Counted from the stretch's first letter, positions 47,393 to 59,590 are shown. The stretch is DNA of 64,000 nucleotides from Polytrichum commune (GCA_950295325.1 OX485805.1:33593501-33657500); one strand, 5' to 3'. The notes: generated by a model from the letters alone, not told the origin. Numbers and translations are program-made.

Positions 47393-47659
47393 GTGTGTAT
47401 TGATGCCTCTTCGATTTTGGCAATGTAAAGGACACTTCAATAGGTATTGAGCTCTTGGTGACGATGATCGGTGATCGCTTTTGATTGCCTGAACCACATG
47501 ATGTTTTGTTGGGATGTGTGCGGAGGTTGAGTTTATGGTTGAGTGCGAGACTATGGACACGTTAAGTAATGGGGCAAAGTACACAAGGGGGGCTAGTGAG
47601 AAACTTAGGCAATCGACACATCAAGCCTTTTTGGGTGTTTGCGGTCAGGCGAAGTTACC

Positions 47660-47815
47660 GCAAAAGGAAGGGAAGGGGCAGGCTAGCTAGGGCAGGGCCG
47701 GGCCGGGCCCAAGGAAAGGGCAGGGAAGGGAAGGGAAGGGGCAGGCTAGCTAGGGCAGGGCCGGGCCGGGCCCAAGGAAAGGGCAGGGAAGGGAAGGGAA
47801 GGGAAGGGAAGGAAA
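47660..47815 (+). repeat. GC-rich tandem duplication, 63-bp unit
   Basis: A unit containing GCAGGCTAGCTAGGGCAGGG then CCGGGCCGGGCCCAAGGAAA begins at 47678 and again at 47741, identical over nearly its length, followed by a (GGGAA)n tail to 47813. Because 63 is a multiple of three, the frame through it gives a repeated 21-residue Arg/Gly-rich peptide, but there is no sign that it is translated. Confidence 0.85.
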
Positions 47816-48739
47816 AAATTATGGGGCGGTCAACCCTTGGGAGTAGTACGGGCGGACTCACTTGGCGGAGTTTTTAAGCAGAGTTTAAGAAGCGGTGGCT
47901 TACATGACAGCCTAAAGACAAACGCTTTGAGCAGTCCGATGTAGGACAATACTTGGGCGCGGCAATCGAACTCTGGGCCAAGTTGACAATTGTGTCTCCA
48001 CTTGTGCCCAAGACTTCCAAGGCTTGCCCCAAGTTTCAAAAACCGGGGGAAAAAAGGCTGGCCTAAAGTAGACAAGTCTCAATACTCTAAAGCCTTTCCA
48101 GCTAAATAATGATAAACACTTGGTCGTCGACCGCGGAGGGAGTGCCTCACAGCAGCCCCATTTGATAATAATGGTGTTTGAGAATATTCACGTAACTGAG
48201 CAGCTTTGAGCCCATTTTTTGTTTCTTGTTTACTCTTTTGTTGAAGTCCACCCAACGTCATCAAGTAGGTCACTGATCGGATGACATGGAACCCGGTAAG
48301 TTGTGCACAAGTTTTGTGGTCACATAATTTCCTCTGCATGAGGGAAGCATGCCATCGTGTTCGTTTGAGGACTCCAAGCAAAATGCCACCACGAGCTACG
48401 TTAGCCTCGATGGGTTCAATACAATTCCTCGAGAACCCACCAACTTCAACTCAAGCATGCAGTCCCCTATATGTTATTTTTATCTTTCATTTCCCCCCAA
48501 AATTGAACCCCCCGTGTCTTGGAAAGACCAATCGTACGCATATTCTTACCCATGCTTTTTGACCATGCTATATGGCATCCATCTTGGGAGCATTGAGTCA
48601 TGAACAAGCACGAGCCGTTCCGTGTTGCCACCACTTTGTGAGGCCCATTTTCAACCCCCAAGCTCGAGAGAAAGGTTTCAATTTGCACTTGTGATTGGAG
48701 TCCCAACACCATAAAATATACCGGTTGTCTGTCAGGCTC
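47816..48739. other. Non-coding, balanced composition
   Basis: Composition nearer 50 percent GC than the surroundings, open frames on both strands (47830-48075 and 48079-48381 minus, 48281-48562 plus), none with a domain I recognise. Could be a decayed retroelement end or gene part. Confidence 0.35.
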
Positions 48740-49005
48740 AAGGAACGAAAATAAAATAACCGAACCGACCGCTAGTTACAGATGAGCCGGTTGAGTTTAA
48801 GAAGCAACTGGTTGAAGTTCAAGACCTCGGGAAAATTACCGACCATTCTAGGGGAATCTATAGAATATACCCCAAATTAATAATGAACAACCGAACGATC
48901 GTACCATGTAACTGGTTGGACTTGGAAACATTAGGATCTCAACCGATGATGCTCAAAAATCTTCCCCGGACACTAACTTACTGGTCAGACTCAAGCCCTC
49001 GACAC
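48740..49005 (+). repeat. Dispersed repeat R, copy 3
   Basis: CTAGTTACAGATGAGCCGGT TGAGTTTAAGAAG, GACCATTCTAGGGGAATCTA TAGAATATACC, CATGTAACTGGTTGGACTTG and ACTGGTCAGACTCAAGCC. Longest uninterrupted copy; same strand as the other two. Confidence 0.65.
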
Positions 49006-49314
49006 GAAAGACTAAGAAATCTTTGGCAGAGCCGTGCTTTTGGTTGTCAATGTGAGCAGTGATTGTGCTCATAAATTGCTCAGTTCTCTCATCATTCATG
49101 GAATGAAATCAGATTTATTGAATGCTGGTATACAAACGACCCAAATCCTGGAAAGTGTGTGAAATTGGGTGAAATCCATCTAAAGGTATGCAGATCTATA
49201 ATGGACATTTCCAACTCCACATAATTCTTTGGCCGTCGGATGGATACTTGATTTGTCTCATGCAGTGAGCGTCTGTGGATTATGACGATTGTTGTTTCAC
49301 GCATAAAAATCACT

Positions 49315-49520
49315 GTCAATTGGGATGCAAAAGTTGTAAGATGTCAATGTGAAGATTTTTCTTTTTCTTTGAGAAATCACATATGTAAGTCTCCCAATTG
49401 TGTTAACTACTGAACCAATAACAATGTCCTTGTTTTTACCATGTTGTCCAATCTCATCGTATCACATGTCTTAGCGTTCATTCTTAACTACATGCTTGAT
49501 CATTTACTAAGAAATGGACA
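49315..49520 (-). repeat. Dispersed repeat C, minus-strand copy
   Basis: GATGCAAAAGTTGTAAGATG TCAATGTGAAGATTT, CACATATGTAAGTCTCCCAA TTGTGTTAACTACTGAACC, CCAATCTCATCGTATCACAT GTCTTA. Reverse complement of repeat C. Confidence 0.6.
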
Positions 49521-50004
49521 TGAACTCTTACATGATGTTTGGTGGTCACCTAGATTTTGCAATGAGTTTGAGCTTTCTTAGTGGAAAATGAGACAAACAT
49601 GGAAGACAAGAATCTATTTGTAATATATATATGCATTGTTTTTTCATTTAAAACATTACATCACAATTTAAGTCTACTTTACATTGTCCTATGACCATTG
49701 TTATTTTAAAGTGATGGAGATTTCTCTTGGTCACGGTCTTTGGACTGCCAACCATGACCAGGAGAAACCCTAAATCTTTTTTTCTCATGGCCCTTGGTCA
49801 CGTATGTAAAATAGTCCTTCCTCTCTCTCTACCTTTAGACAAAAGGGTACACTAAAGGCTAATTTTGATCCTATAACTATAGTAAAGGCGCCTATGCCCG
49901 ATTAGGACCCCACTGGCAATTTATGGGGTACTAGAATTTCAATATGCCATGACTAATTTTTTATCAGATTGGAATAAATTTCGATCAGGCTAAGTTTGAA
50001 ATTT

Positions 50005-50460
50005 GACCATAACTTTCCATGCTTTACTAATGTGCCCCAAACCTTAGAACATGAGAACCCTTGATGTTGTTATTGATGAACCAATTAAGTCTAATTCCCC
50101 AGCTTCTACATGTTGGCATGTTGAACTTGACAAGTCGGTAGCTAAGCATGAGTTGGATGTTAGACTCCCCGGGTTCCATTGCCTTAACTATCCATTTGCA
50201 AAGTATACTAGTTTTGGTTGCCTTTGGGTCAACCAATCCAAGGCCTCCGTACTTCTTCTTCATGCAACACTCTTTCCAACTAACCTAGTACGAGTGAGTT
50301 GCACCTTTCCAGCCCATCGGTAGTTCCGGATTGCACCCCTAATTCTTAGAGCCACCCCAAATTGGGATAAAGAACCACAAGGTAGAAAGCAAGACATGAT
50401 TACAAATGACCACCCTCCCTACCAAGGAAAATTTCATATTACTCCAGTAATCATGGTTCT
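50005..50460 (-). pseudogene. L1-type LINE, reverse-transcriptase tail, inverted part
   Basis: On the minus strand, reading right to left: YWSNMKFSLVGRVVICNHVL, STLWFFIPIWGG, RIRGAIRNYRWAGKVQLTRT, MKKKYGGLGLVDPKATKTSI, LCKWIVKAMEPGES and SWGIRLNWF, ending SKAWKVMVK after a stop near 50030. Plant L1 reverse transcriptases continue after the polymerase core with K-LSLAGRV..N.VL.S...F, I....FLW.G, and GGLGL.D......ALL.KW, so this is the C-terminal side of the ORF2 reverse transcriptase. There are stops and at least one frameshift. The segment belongs immediately upstream of the coding found at 50460-51790, but lies on the other strand. Confidence 0.8.
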
Positions 50461-51790
50461 TGGAAATTGGGATACCAAGCACCATACTTTCTTTTCTTGG
50501 GATGAAGTGCAAACTAAGTTTAAGCTTATCAAGGCAAATAATGAGGATTGGATCATGCTTACTTCCAAGATTATTGATAAATGGAGACACCTATTGGTAG
50601 AAGTCTTGGAGGCCACTCACCCTGGACAATGAGTTGGTCTTTTACTACAACGGTGTAGAAGACCCAACCTTCATGCTACAATCCTTGGAAGAGTTTTTTC
50701 CCTCTGGCATGCAGCAATGTCATCTCTCCTTGCCTCTTACGATCAAGTCTTTCATAGTCAGTACTTGCACGAGATGCCTTAGCGAGTGGCGGCACCCCAT
50801 GGGGGGGTTTTTTCGGCTTTTTCATTGTGTGAAACTTATTTCCACCACTAGGGGGGCAAAGGAGGAAATCACCTTCTTCTACGGCAAATTGGCCACAGCC
50901 GCCACACTGCTTGGGACTTAGATCGGTGGCGATGGGTTGAAGATTATTGCTTCCTTATTTAAACCACTAAATTTGGTAGAGATTCGGTCATCAATAGGAT
51001 CCCCGGCATGAATAGAGCAATGGAAAAATGGCAAGGTTACCTCCCGGGTAACTATAAATTCCACTAGTCCTAGGTGTGGGATCCGGCATGCTATGGCAAA
51101 GAAGCCGCATTCATGTGGTTTATTTGGCACAAGGTTGTCACGGTCAATGAATGGAGGGCACCATTGCACCGGCTTTCATCTCTAAGCAATGAGTTTTCTT
51201 GCCTCCCTAACACGAGTGAATTAGTTAAACATAAGTTTTGGGATTGCATCCAAATCTAGTACTCAAAGTTTGCCTCAATTTGGTATTGCTCTTGCAACCC
51301 GCATATAAAACAATGAACAATACTATAAGAATTTATACTAAAGATACCTCTAGTAATAGTACATGCTCCCATAGCAATTAAATGTTTAGGCTCAGGCCCG
51401 AAGAGCTTGGCGGTGGGCCACCTTCATCATGCATGAATTGTGTGGGATCCAAACCGTTAATTATCACCTTTCACTAAAAAAAATGCCCTTTCCAAGGAGA
51501 GGGCTCCCAAGAAGTTTGCCAAGGAAATGAAGATTTGGCACACTTTTTGGACTAATTGGATTGAGCGAAATGACAAGGTGGTCAATCAAGAACAATGGCA
51601 TGAGTAAAAGGTCAAACGCCTCATTTGGGAATGACCTTATTTGTATGCCAAGGTTGCTTGGGAGAGGGTGGTTAAGTATGTTACAAGTAGTGCCTTCAGC
51701 TAAAGCTCTCTTCAAAGGTTTTGACGAGACTTGGGTTGCTAGAAATATCCTTTGTAGGCATGACAATATGAGTATCATTTGGAATTAGAG
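50460..51790 (+). pseudogene. L1-type LINE, ORF2 C-terminus incl. zf-RVT-like region, direct part
   Basis: Plus-strand blocks in several frames: FFSWDEVQTKFKLIKANNED, IIDKWRHLLVEV, YYNGVEDPTFMLQSLEEFFP, AMEKWQGYLPGNYKF, GKEAAFMWFIWHKVVTVNEW, PNTSELVKHKFWDC, then WTNWIERNDKVVNQEQWHE, KVAWERVVKYV and a final NILCRHDNMSIIWN before a stop near 51790. This order (F.W..V......W.LLH..L.V...W / C..C....E...H.FW.C / W..W.ERN...F) is that of the reverse-transcriptase zinc-binding C-terminal region (zf-RVT) of plant LINEs. Several frameshifts and stops make it inactive. The expected second cysteine of the zinc knuckle is not preserved around LSNEFSCLPNTSE. Confidence 0.8.
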
Positions 51791-52040
51791 ACGTCAACAA
51801 ATGTAGGGTTTTTTGGCATCTTGGTTTGGTATTGGGTGGCTTGGGGATTGTCCTTGGCTATTGGGACATGGGTGGTTCTTGGTTAGGTGGCTTGGTGGCT
51901 TGTCCTTGGTGGGTCGTTGTCTATTAGTTCGTTGTTACTCTTTACGTGGTAGTGTGGCGCATCGAGGGGCTCCACCTCCCCTTGAAGTGGCATGTTTTCC
52001 CTAGTTTTGAATGCATCTGGCATTGGCTTTTTGGCCTTAT

Positions 52041-53514
52041 GTCCAACGAAATTCAAATCTAATATACTTAGTAGCCTTATTACTCATCATAGGTACCATA
52101 CATAGGCTCACCACCTCATGACATGGCCTAGCTATACATCTTTGCCTATGATTTTCATAGGAAAAAACATGGTCCCAAACAACACAGTTTCAAACGATTC
52201 GTTTTGTTACATCGACATGTCCAATCTAGACCTTTCCTAGAGTCACCAGTTTAAAATTGGCAACCAATCAACATGCTTGCAACATATCTATGAGGAGTCG
52301 ACATTAAACATGTTAGTTTTACATTCATGTTGTTTGGTTGTCATTTTTATGTACCATTGATGAACTCATTAGCATCTAAAATACCATTTTTCGTCTCTCC
52401 TTTACCTTCGCAAGCCGGTTGGGGGTTAAAGGGTAGCTTCATTGTGGTTGGATTTTTTTTTTGGTAGAGTGAAGTGAAGGCTTGAGCCTCAATTGAGCCC
52501 ACTCCCACCATAATGAGACCAATTGTCAAATTTTAATGGCCTATCAATGTTAGGCACACCCTCATTTTTGTAGTGTAGCGGGAGTGTAGTCAATAACAAA
52601 GAATATAAACTCAAATGATGGTTGTGCCATGTGTGATAGTTTTTTCCCTTGCAACTTTTCATGACACGCTATTCATACATATAGCAAAAGTATGACAAAT
52701 TTTCCACTAAAACATGTTCCGTTATATCATCTTGTTGAGTGTGGAGGGTGGGTGGGTGGGTGGAGCCAATAATTTGTTAGATAGTATTTGGGAACTATGT
52801 TGTGGTTATTCTCTTACCATCATATTCATCATGATCAACTCGGATGAAGCATTGTCATGATTTATTATTAGAATGGAACGGTTGATAGAAATTGAATAAA
52901 GCTATGTCAAAATATATTTAGATGATGGCATGCCTTTTATAATACCCATATAACTATTATAAACTTCATTCTAAGCACCAACCATATAAAGTTTTATACC
53001 AATTTTTGAATGAATGACTTTGCCTTGAAAAGTTGTTTGTCGTAGTGAGGAACATACCCTTTTTATAGTAGACTTTGAAATTGCTCAAACCCTAAGACAT
53101 TTAGGGGTTGATTGTGCCAATTTTGCAAGCTTATGTTATTTTGCAAGCATGTGTTATTGGGACCATGTTCTTTACTAGAGCTTGTAGTACACATAGGTTT
53201 TCATAAACATGATCCTAGAAAGCACTTTTCATTTGACACAAACCGTCATTGATACGCAACCAAATCACCAAAAGTCAAGTGTAATTTAAGTCAATTATGG
53301 ATTGGACTCAACTCTTGTTATTTTGGTTGTGTGCTAATGACAACCCATGCCAAATGGGAAGTGCAATCTAGAATCATATTATCTAGTAGTGTACTAGTAG
53401 AAAATATTGACCCCAATAACACTTTTCCAAACTTATTTCTTAAATTGATATGTCCAATCTCAACCTCTCCTATATCCATGGTCATGCCAATTTACAAGCA
53501 TGTTGTTCAAAATT
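52041..53514. other. Non-coding AT-rich stretch
   Basis: No gene recognised. (GGGT)n-like GGGTGGGTGGGTGG near 52748. Confidence 0.4.
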
Positions 53515-53990
53515 ACTTGTTTAGGGCCATGTTTTTCATAGTGATCGATAAGAAAGGGGAGTAGATGACAATTCCCATGCGGGTGTCATTAAGGATCATC
53601 TCTTGTGTTGTTGCCACAATGGTCTTAACGACACAACAATGATATTTAAACAACATGGCTCTTATGACTCTTTTCATGTGAGAGTTGTCGTTTATCCTTA
53701 TAGTGTTGCCAATCCCAAGGTGTTTTGTGTCTTCTTATTGAGTTAGTTTTCACTCACTCCTAGAAACATATTTGTTTAGGACCGTGCTTTTCATTAGTAA
53801 CCAAAACAAGAAGGGGGAGTAGATGACAAGCTCTTGTATGACAAAAAGACAAAAGAGATTGTATCATCAAGGATCACTTGTTATTTGTTTATGTCAAAAT
53901 GTCTTAATGCCGCACAAAAAATGATATTTAACAACACATCTATTGCGACTCTTGTCATTTTGGAGCTATTGTTTATCTTTATAACGTTGC
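53515..53990 (+). repeat. Diverged tandem duplication, about 255-bp period
   Basis: Segments starting at 53520 (GTTTAGGGCCATGTTTTTCA T) and 53775 (GTTTAGGACCGTGCTTTTCA T) continue in parallel through AGAAAGGGGAGTAGATGACA / AGAAGGGGGAGTAGATGACA, AAGGATCA, GTCTTAACGACACAACAATG ATATTTAA / GTCTTAATGCCGCACAAAAA ATGATATTTAA, and ATAGTGTTGCCAATCCC / ATAACGTTGCCAACCCT. Two diverged copies in tandem, no coding. Confidence 0.7.
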
Positions 53991-56900
53991 CAACCCTGAT
54001 GCATAATATCAATAAGAAATTTGCAGTCGATCATGTCGGTCCTGAGAATATAATCATGGGATACCTCAATCTAATGTAGATTCATACATAATTTGAGTCT
54101 CCTTGCACTAACTTGGGACATCTCATAGTTATATTCTCAAGGCCCACATGATCGAACACACACCGCTTAAAAATGTTATGGTGTTTTTTGTTTTGTTATT
54201 AAATTAATATTGTCTTACTACTAAAACACACATGGGCCTAGACGACTATGTTTTCCATCCGAAATTAATACATAAACTCACACACGAGTGATGTCGATGC
54301 CCATCATCCCTGTGAGTCATACATGTCAATTACATGTCATGAATTCATGGATTAATGATTGCCACTCAAACAACTACCATTTAACAACTATGGTTTGGTT
54401 TTTCGGCTATAACCAACATACATTCAATGACAGTGTACATGCTATACATGAATAACAAATTTCCATTAGACATGGTTGTCCAAAATAACTACAATGATGT
54501 TTGCAATTAGGTTCCATGCTAATTTGTTGACATTCCACTCATTTTGGATATTTTCTACCATATTAGAAAAACACATTTGTTAAATTACATCATTGTATTG
54601 TGGTTGTTGCATGGATTGATAAACAAAGTTATATGTTTTTGTACCTCTTTACCTTGGGTCAAAATTGGATTATGAATACTTATTCCTTTGTCTATTCATA
54701 TGTATATCAACTACAGTAAATAATAATAACAACAAAAATAATAATAAAATAAATAAAATTTGTTAGTATGGCAATAAATACTCAAAATAGTGTGGAATGT
54801 TGGTAAATTAGCATGGTGCAACCTAATTACACATATTAGTGTAATTGCAATTCCCCATTACAACTCATGGATATGAACAAATATATACAAATACAAATAC
54901 TTTTTTGGCAAGCTATGGATATGTGTGTTTACCATAACATTAGAATCCAAGTTTCTTTGTCATAAGCAATATCCATTACCAATGACGGACTACATGATTT
55001 TCATCCATAACCGATTGCTCATTCAAAAGCACAAGGGCTATCAAAAGTTGACACAATTTGTAATCCATGGAGGCATGATATCGTCCATAATTCTCAAATT
55101 ATGTGCACATGTTGATCAACTATGATTGATAACTCCCACAACTCGTCCTCCTCTCTCATTGGTTATCTAGTCCATAATGTGAGACCATAGCATGTGCGTG
55201 TCCTATACAACTCAATTGAATCTTAATGAAAGCTAACAAATGACATATCTATTGTGAGTGAAGTTTGATGGTCCATTCACTGAAATTAATTTTGCATCAA
55301 AAGGACTCAAATTTAACTATGAAAAATTAGTTTCCAAAGTGTAACTCCTTTTGCATGGATGTGTTTTCTTTGTATGACTTCAAAATTCAATGGAAGTGAG
55401 GGAATAACATGTTGATTTTGAAAAAAAAAATTGTATTTGATAATAGAAAAATTACATGATTGAAGGTATAGATATTTAAAGGTTCCGTCCCAACCTCATT
55501 CTATGCATAGCCACAACTAGAATACCCACCACACACACCTACTACATAAACGGCTCTTTCACCCCCCCCCCCACCAAGGTGACAAAGGCACAGTTGGGCT
55601 AGGTATCTACCTTACCAAACTTTGTTTCAAAACTAGCATTTTCGAACATGTGTGACTTCCACTGAGAATCGATCCCAACACAAGTTGCAACGAGTTAAAA
55701 TGCCATGCCCTCATAACATCCACCCTTGATATATTCAACATTGACAAATATATTCCCAAATCCCCCCCCCCAAATGGGCCTACAATGCCCTCATCATTTG
55801 TTACTTATAGGGATGACCTCCGCCAGGAAGCTCTGGCACTTGTCTCATACCCTGCTAATTAACCCATTTTGGGTTCACATATAAGCTCGTGGCTATGATC
55901 AAGGTAAAACATCCCTCATTCAAGCCGACACTAGAGTCTCTTTCTCTCGCTCTCTCTTTGTGAATCCACTCCAAGTTTACATCTAAACCTAAATCTATGC
56001 TCATAGACCTCATTCACATCAAAGTCATGTTTGGAGTCAATTTTATGTTCGATGGTCTAGCTCCTTTCATTACATATATTTTCTCATAAAATCATCATAT
56101 TTCTTCAACCATTTGAAAATATGGTTGTTTCTTGTTGATAGTACAGATATGATGAAGTTTGTGCATAATGAAGCATTGAATCTTCTTGGTTACCTCGGAT
56201 GCCATATTTGGAGCATGTGTTGGGTTGAGGCGTTACCTTTCATTTTGATAATAGTTTACACCATGTAATGGACCACTCAATTCCCACTCCCAATTTATAT
56301 TGCCTTTTTGTTCAAATCTTAGTAACCTTTGGCTAGTGAGCTTGATGGGGGTTGATGACAAATTTGGTGATGGTCTAGAGTGCTTCTATATTTTCTCTTT
56401 GTGCACGAGCTTCAAATTGAATGACCTATTGCAAAGAGGAAATGAAATATGATCATATGTAATAACAATGAATGAATATACTCAACATGTATTTGAGAGA
56501 AAGCATGTGATATTTTCGACAAACCACAAACAACACATGGTCTTTTGGAATTGAGGAACCACCTAGAGAGACACTCTTTGAGGGGTCTATTTTGGGTATG
56601 TTGATTCAACAAAGATAAATGTTGAAGCAATTTTTCCAATTCATGGATTGATTATAATTCATACTTCTTGGTTTCAAAATACTTATCACCTCTCTATAGA
56701 GTTGTGAATAATTATTTTTAGACCACATCCATATGGTTCTAATGTTCAAAGTCTTCATGAGCTTCATAATCTCAATTGAAGTGAATTTGACTTCAAGAAT
56801 TCATAAGATAATGATGTAATAAAATTCAAGAGTCTACAATTAGCTATATTTGTCACAAAACTACGTGCTTTTAATCCATGAAAGTGCTACAAACTAGGTG

Positions 56901-57169
56901 GGAGTTATAATTAAAATTCCTAATTGAAGAAAGAATGTTAACAAAGAGGCACAATTCAATCGAAATATTATAGATGACAGCCATTCCACTTTTGTCAAGA
57001 AACATGAGCTGCAATTGATGAAATAAAATTTTCCTTGAACACACGATTCAAAAATTTGTCTCAATCCATTCAAACTTTCCATTTCATTCTCAAAATCCCA
57101 AATTAACGTGTTTTTGGTTCCTTGGTTATTTAGGGATTGAAACTATGTTGTTTGAAACCACATATTATA
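53991..57169. other. Non-coding AT-rich stretch
   Basis: No gene recognised. C runs at 55561-55571 and 55761-55770, an (AAT/AAC)-rich tract near 54718-54755. Open frames near 56412-56639 and 56894-57082 (minus) lack domains. Confidence 0.45.
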
Positions 57170-57343
57170 CTACACTAAATATTTGATTTGGTGTGGTGTT
57201 ATGATCGATGTGTTGTGTTCATTAGAATGATATAAGGACTTGTCATGCAACATCAAGTGTCACGTGACACCTTCTCTAAGTTGTTGCCAAGCGGTTGCAA
57301 GACAGTAAATGCAGACCACACTAAATTGGGTGTGTAGTGTAGT
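57170..57343 (+). mobile_element. MITE, family 4, copy 2
   Basis: Left end CTACACTAAATATTTGATTT GGTGTGG, right end CCACACTAAATTGGGTGTGT AGTGTAG. The interior AAGTGTCACGTGACACCTTC TCTAAGTTG and AGCGGTTGCAAGACA matches 7653-7853. Non-coding. Confidence 0.75.
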
Positions 57344-58750
57344 GATTTTATACAGACTTGGATGTCTTCGGTTTAGTCTTTGAGGCAGGTTGCCAGATAG
57401 CGTAATTTTTTTCACCTTCACACAGATGGTTCTGAAGCTTTTAACAACAATTTCGACTCATGGAGGGGGAAGGCTTCCCAGGTTGGCTTCATGCAAACCT
57501 GGTGTCGTCACATACCAAGTCGGCAGACAGCCTCTGAAATTCGGAATCAATTTTCCCCGACTGTTTGCTGCTGGGTTGATGACTCATCGCCGCCAAAAAT
57601 ACACAAGTTATAAAGGCCATTATTATTTGATGTGGGTCCAGATTGAGGTCCATGGGTCAGCTTCCGAAAATGGGTAGCAAATGGATTCAGGCCTCATGGA
57701 CTTTGGGGCTGTGCTGTTTAGCCTCCAAACCTGGGCAGAATCGTATAATTACTTGCGGCCAGTGATATAAACGTGCGCTAAAAATTGCCGACGAGCCGTT
57801 GTGGCGAAACCTGACTTGAGTATCAACCCGATGTGATGCAATCCGAGGGAAAATCAAATATAATATGTACTTACAAAACAGGCACACCTACCTGCTTCCC
57901 ATAATCTGCACAAAGACATAACAGCACGTAAATGGAGATACGTAGAGCGTTCGCATACCCATTCATGTGGATTAGTGGGATTAGTGGGATGAATGAGGTG
58001 GAACGGCCGAAGTTTCACCCGAAGATTGCCGCCACTGTAGATACGCTCCTTGGGGAAATAGTGTGGGAGGTGGTGCAATCCGTAGAGGAGGGGGCAAGAC
58101 ACGGCACTTGAGGCAGGCAGGCAGGCAGGCCGGCCGCAACGCAAGATCCAAGTTGCAGCAGGACGAGACCACAGCTTGAACGACAAAGTTGCCACCTGCA
58201 GGGATTTTAAGCTAAGTAACGCCTCCTCGAAGACCTCGTCCCACCGGCCGAGCTAGTGTGGCCGGCACTGTGATCAGAGTGGAAGAGGAGTAAGTTAAGT
58301 AGTATTCTAAAATTGTATAACTTCCCGCGTAGAATCTGGCGCATTGTTTCATTGTGGCGGTAACCATGTTTTGTCTGTGGGTGTTGTTTGCAATATTGTA
58401 TTCATAGTTCCCAGCCATAGTGAAAGTATTATAACCCCATTTCCATGCGCGGGGGTGGCCTGGGCCCAGTTCTCATGCAGCAACTAGAAAACTCATTTGT
58501 GGGCATGTTGTGAGGAGGGGTGGGACCAGCCCTCACCTGCTGTGGGTGGTAGAGTGTAGGCTTTGTGTTGTTTGAGCCTGCTACGTGATCCCTCGGATGC
58601 TCTTCTCGTCACCTGCTGCCTGCAATCCAATATTCGGGTTCGCCCAGTGTTGGCAACGCAACAAGTAAATCAAGCCCTAGCTTCATGTCAAACTGGCCCA
58701 TTCTTGGCGATGCTGGAGACTGGTAAAGTAAATAGTTATACATGGCAGTA
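57344..58750. other. GC-balanced block, no gene recognised
   Basis: A stretch of clearly higher GC than its neighbours with (GGCA)n-like GCAGGCAGGCAGGCAGGCCG near 58113. Several open frames (57390-57677 plus, 57854-58195 minus, 58563-58751 plus) have no domain. It may be a decayed gene or its promoter; I cannot name one. Confidence 0.4.
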
Positions 58751-59074
58751 AAACAAAGGCGAGAGGAGTTTTCGTGTACAAATGTACGGCCCTCTCATTC
58801 TTCCCACATGAAGGCCCTGAAATAGAATGCAGTCCGTAGATTCATTTTGTGGGTTGATTTGACACTATAATTAGGTTCAAAGACTTATAATTAGTCTAGT
58901 CAAAGTTATTTGAGATGACTCGGTTACAAACTTACAGTGCTTGTATGTTGGATGGATGAGAAATACACTTGTATTGGGGTGCAAGCATGGTAAAGTGGAC
59001 CAAAATAGTGTTATAGTATACTAAAACCATAATTTTCTTGGTCAAAGGCCTAAAACTAGTAGAAAAGTGTTGCT
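58751..59074. other. Non-coding stretch
   Basis: AT-rich sequence with nothing recognised. Confidence 0.4.
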
Positions 59075-59590
59075 TGAATTGATTTTTTTTTTCATGATGA
59101 CTTCCATTGTTGTGTAAAACCCTCAAATGTAGAATATGAAGTTGAGATCTCTAAAACTTACCATTAAAAGAGACGCTAAAAAACAAATGATTGAATATGG
59201 TTTTGGACGTAGATTTCATGACCTTAAATATTTTAAAGTTGGATTTTGTTCTCCTTGAACTCATTATCAACTTGAGGGCATTATTGCAAAAAATTATAGA
59301 ATATCATCAATTTAATGTAATTTTATCATATTTAAAACATTGTTTGGACATTGTTTCAAAAAAAATTGCCTACTTGCTCCCCACTTGCACCGTCTTCTAA
59401 AATATGTAGACTTTTTTCTTGGAATCATTTTTGTCATCATAAATTGCTTGGCTTTGTAGATCAATATGTTGTTATTTAAGATGTCTATGATTCTTTTCTT
59501 CACAAAATTCAAAGTTAGTGTATAGTTTTGAATCACTTTTCACTTAACACTAGGCAGATCAAGAGTTGTCCACTTTATTGTGCTTGCACC
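59075..59590 (+). repeat. Dispersed repeat E, copy 2
   Basis: Same-strand counterpart of 31191-31690; shared landmarks TAGAATATGAAGTTGAGATC, ATGACCTTAAATATTTTAAA, TTTAATGTAATTTTATCATA, TTGCACCGTCTTCTAAAATA and CATAAATTGCTTGGCTTTGT. Confidence 0.65.

Larger units (their letters stand above)
50005..52040 (+). mobile_element. 5'-truncated, 5'-inverted LINE insertion
   Basis: The minus-strand part (50005-50460) holds the earlier LINE segment and the plus-strand part (50460-51790) the later one. Their 5' sides face each other at about 50450-50470. Such head-to-head inversion with 5' truncation is what twin-primed target-site reverse transcription leaves. A T/G-rich, non-coding tail (about 51790-52040, TTGGTTTGGTATTGGGTGGC-like) may be the 3' untranslated region. 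I did not find a poly(A) tail or target duplication. Confidence 0.65.

Noticed and set aside
47569-47877. Arg/Gly-rich 102-codon frame
   Set aside because: Its content is the 63-bp GC-rich tandem repeat and a GGGAA run; RGG-like appearance is compositional.
47925-47955. snRNA-type upstream element (CCGATGTAGGACA resembling the plant USE)
   Set aside because: One mismatch to the consensus on the relevant strand and no U6 or other snRNA body nearby.
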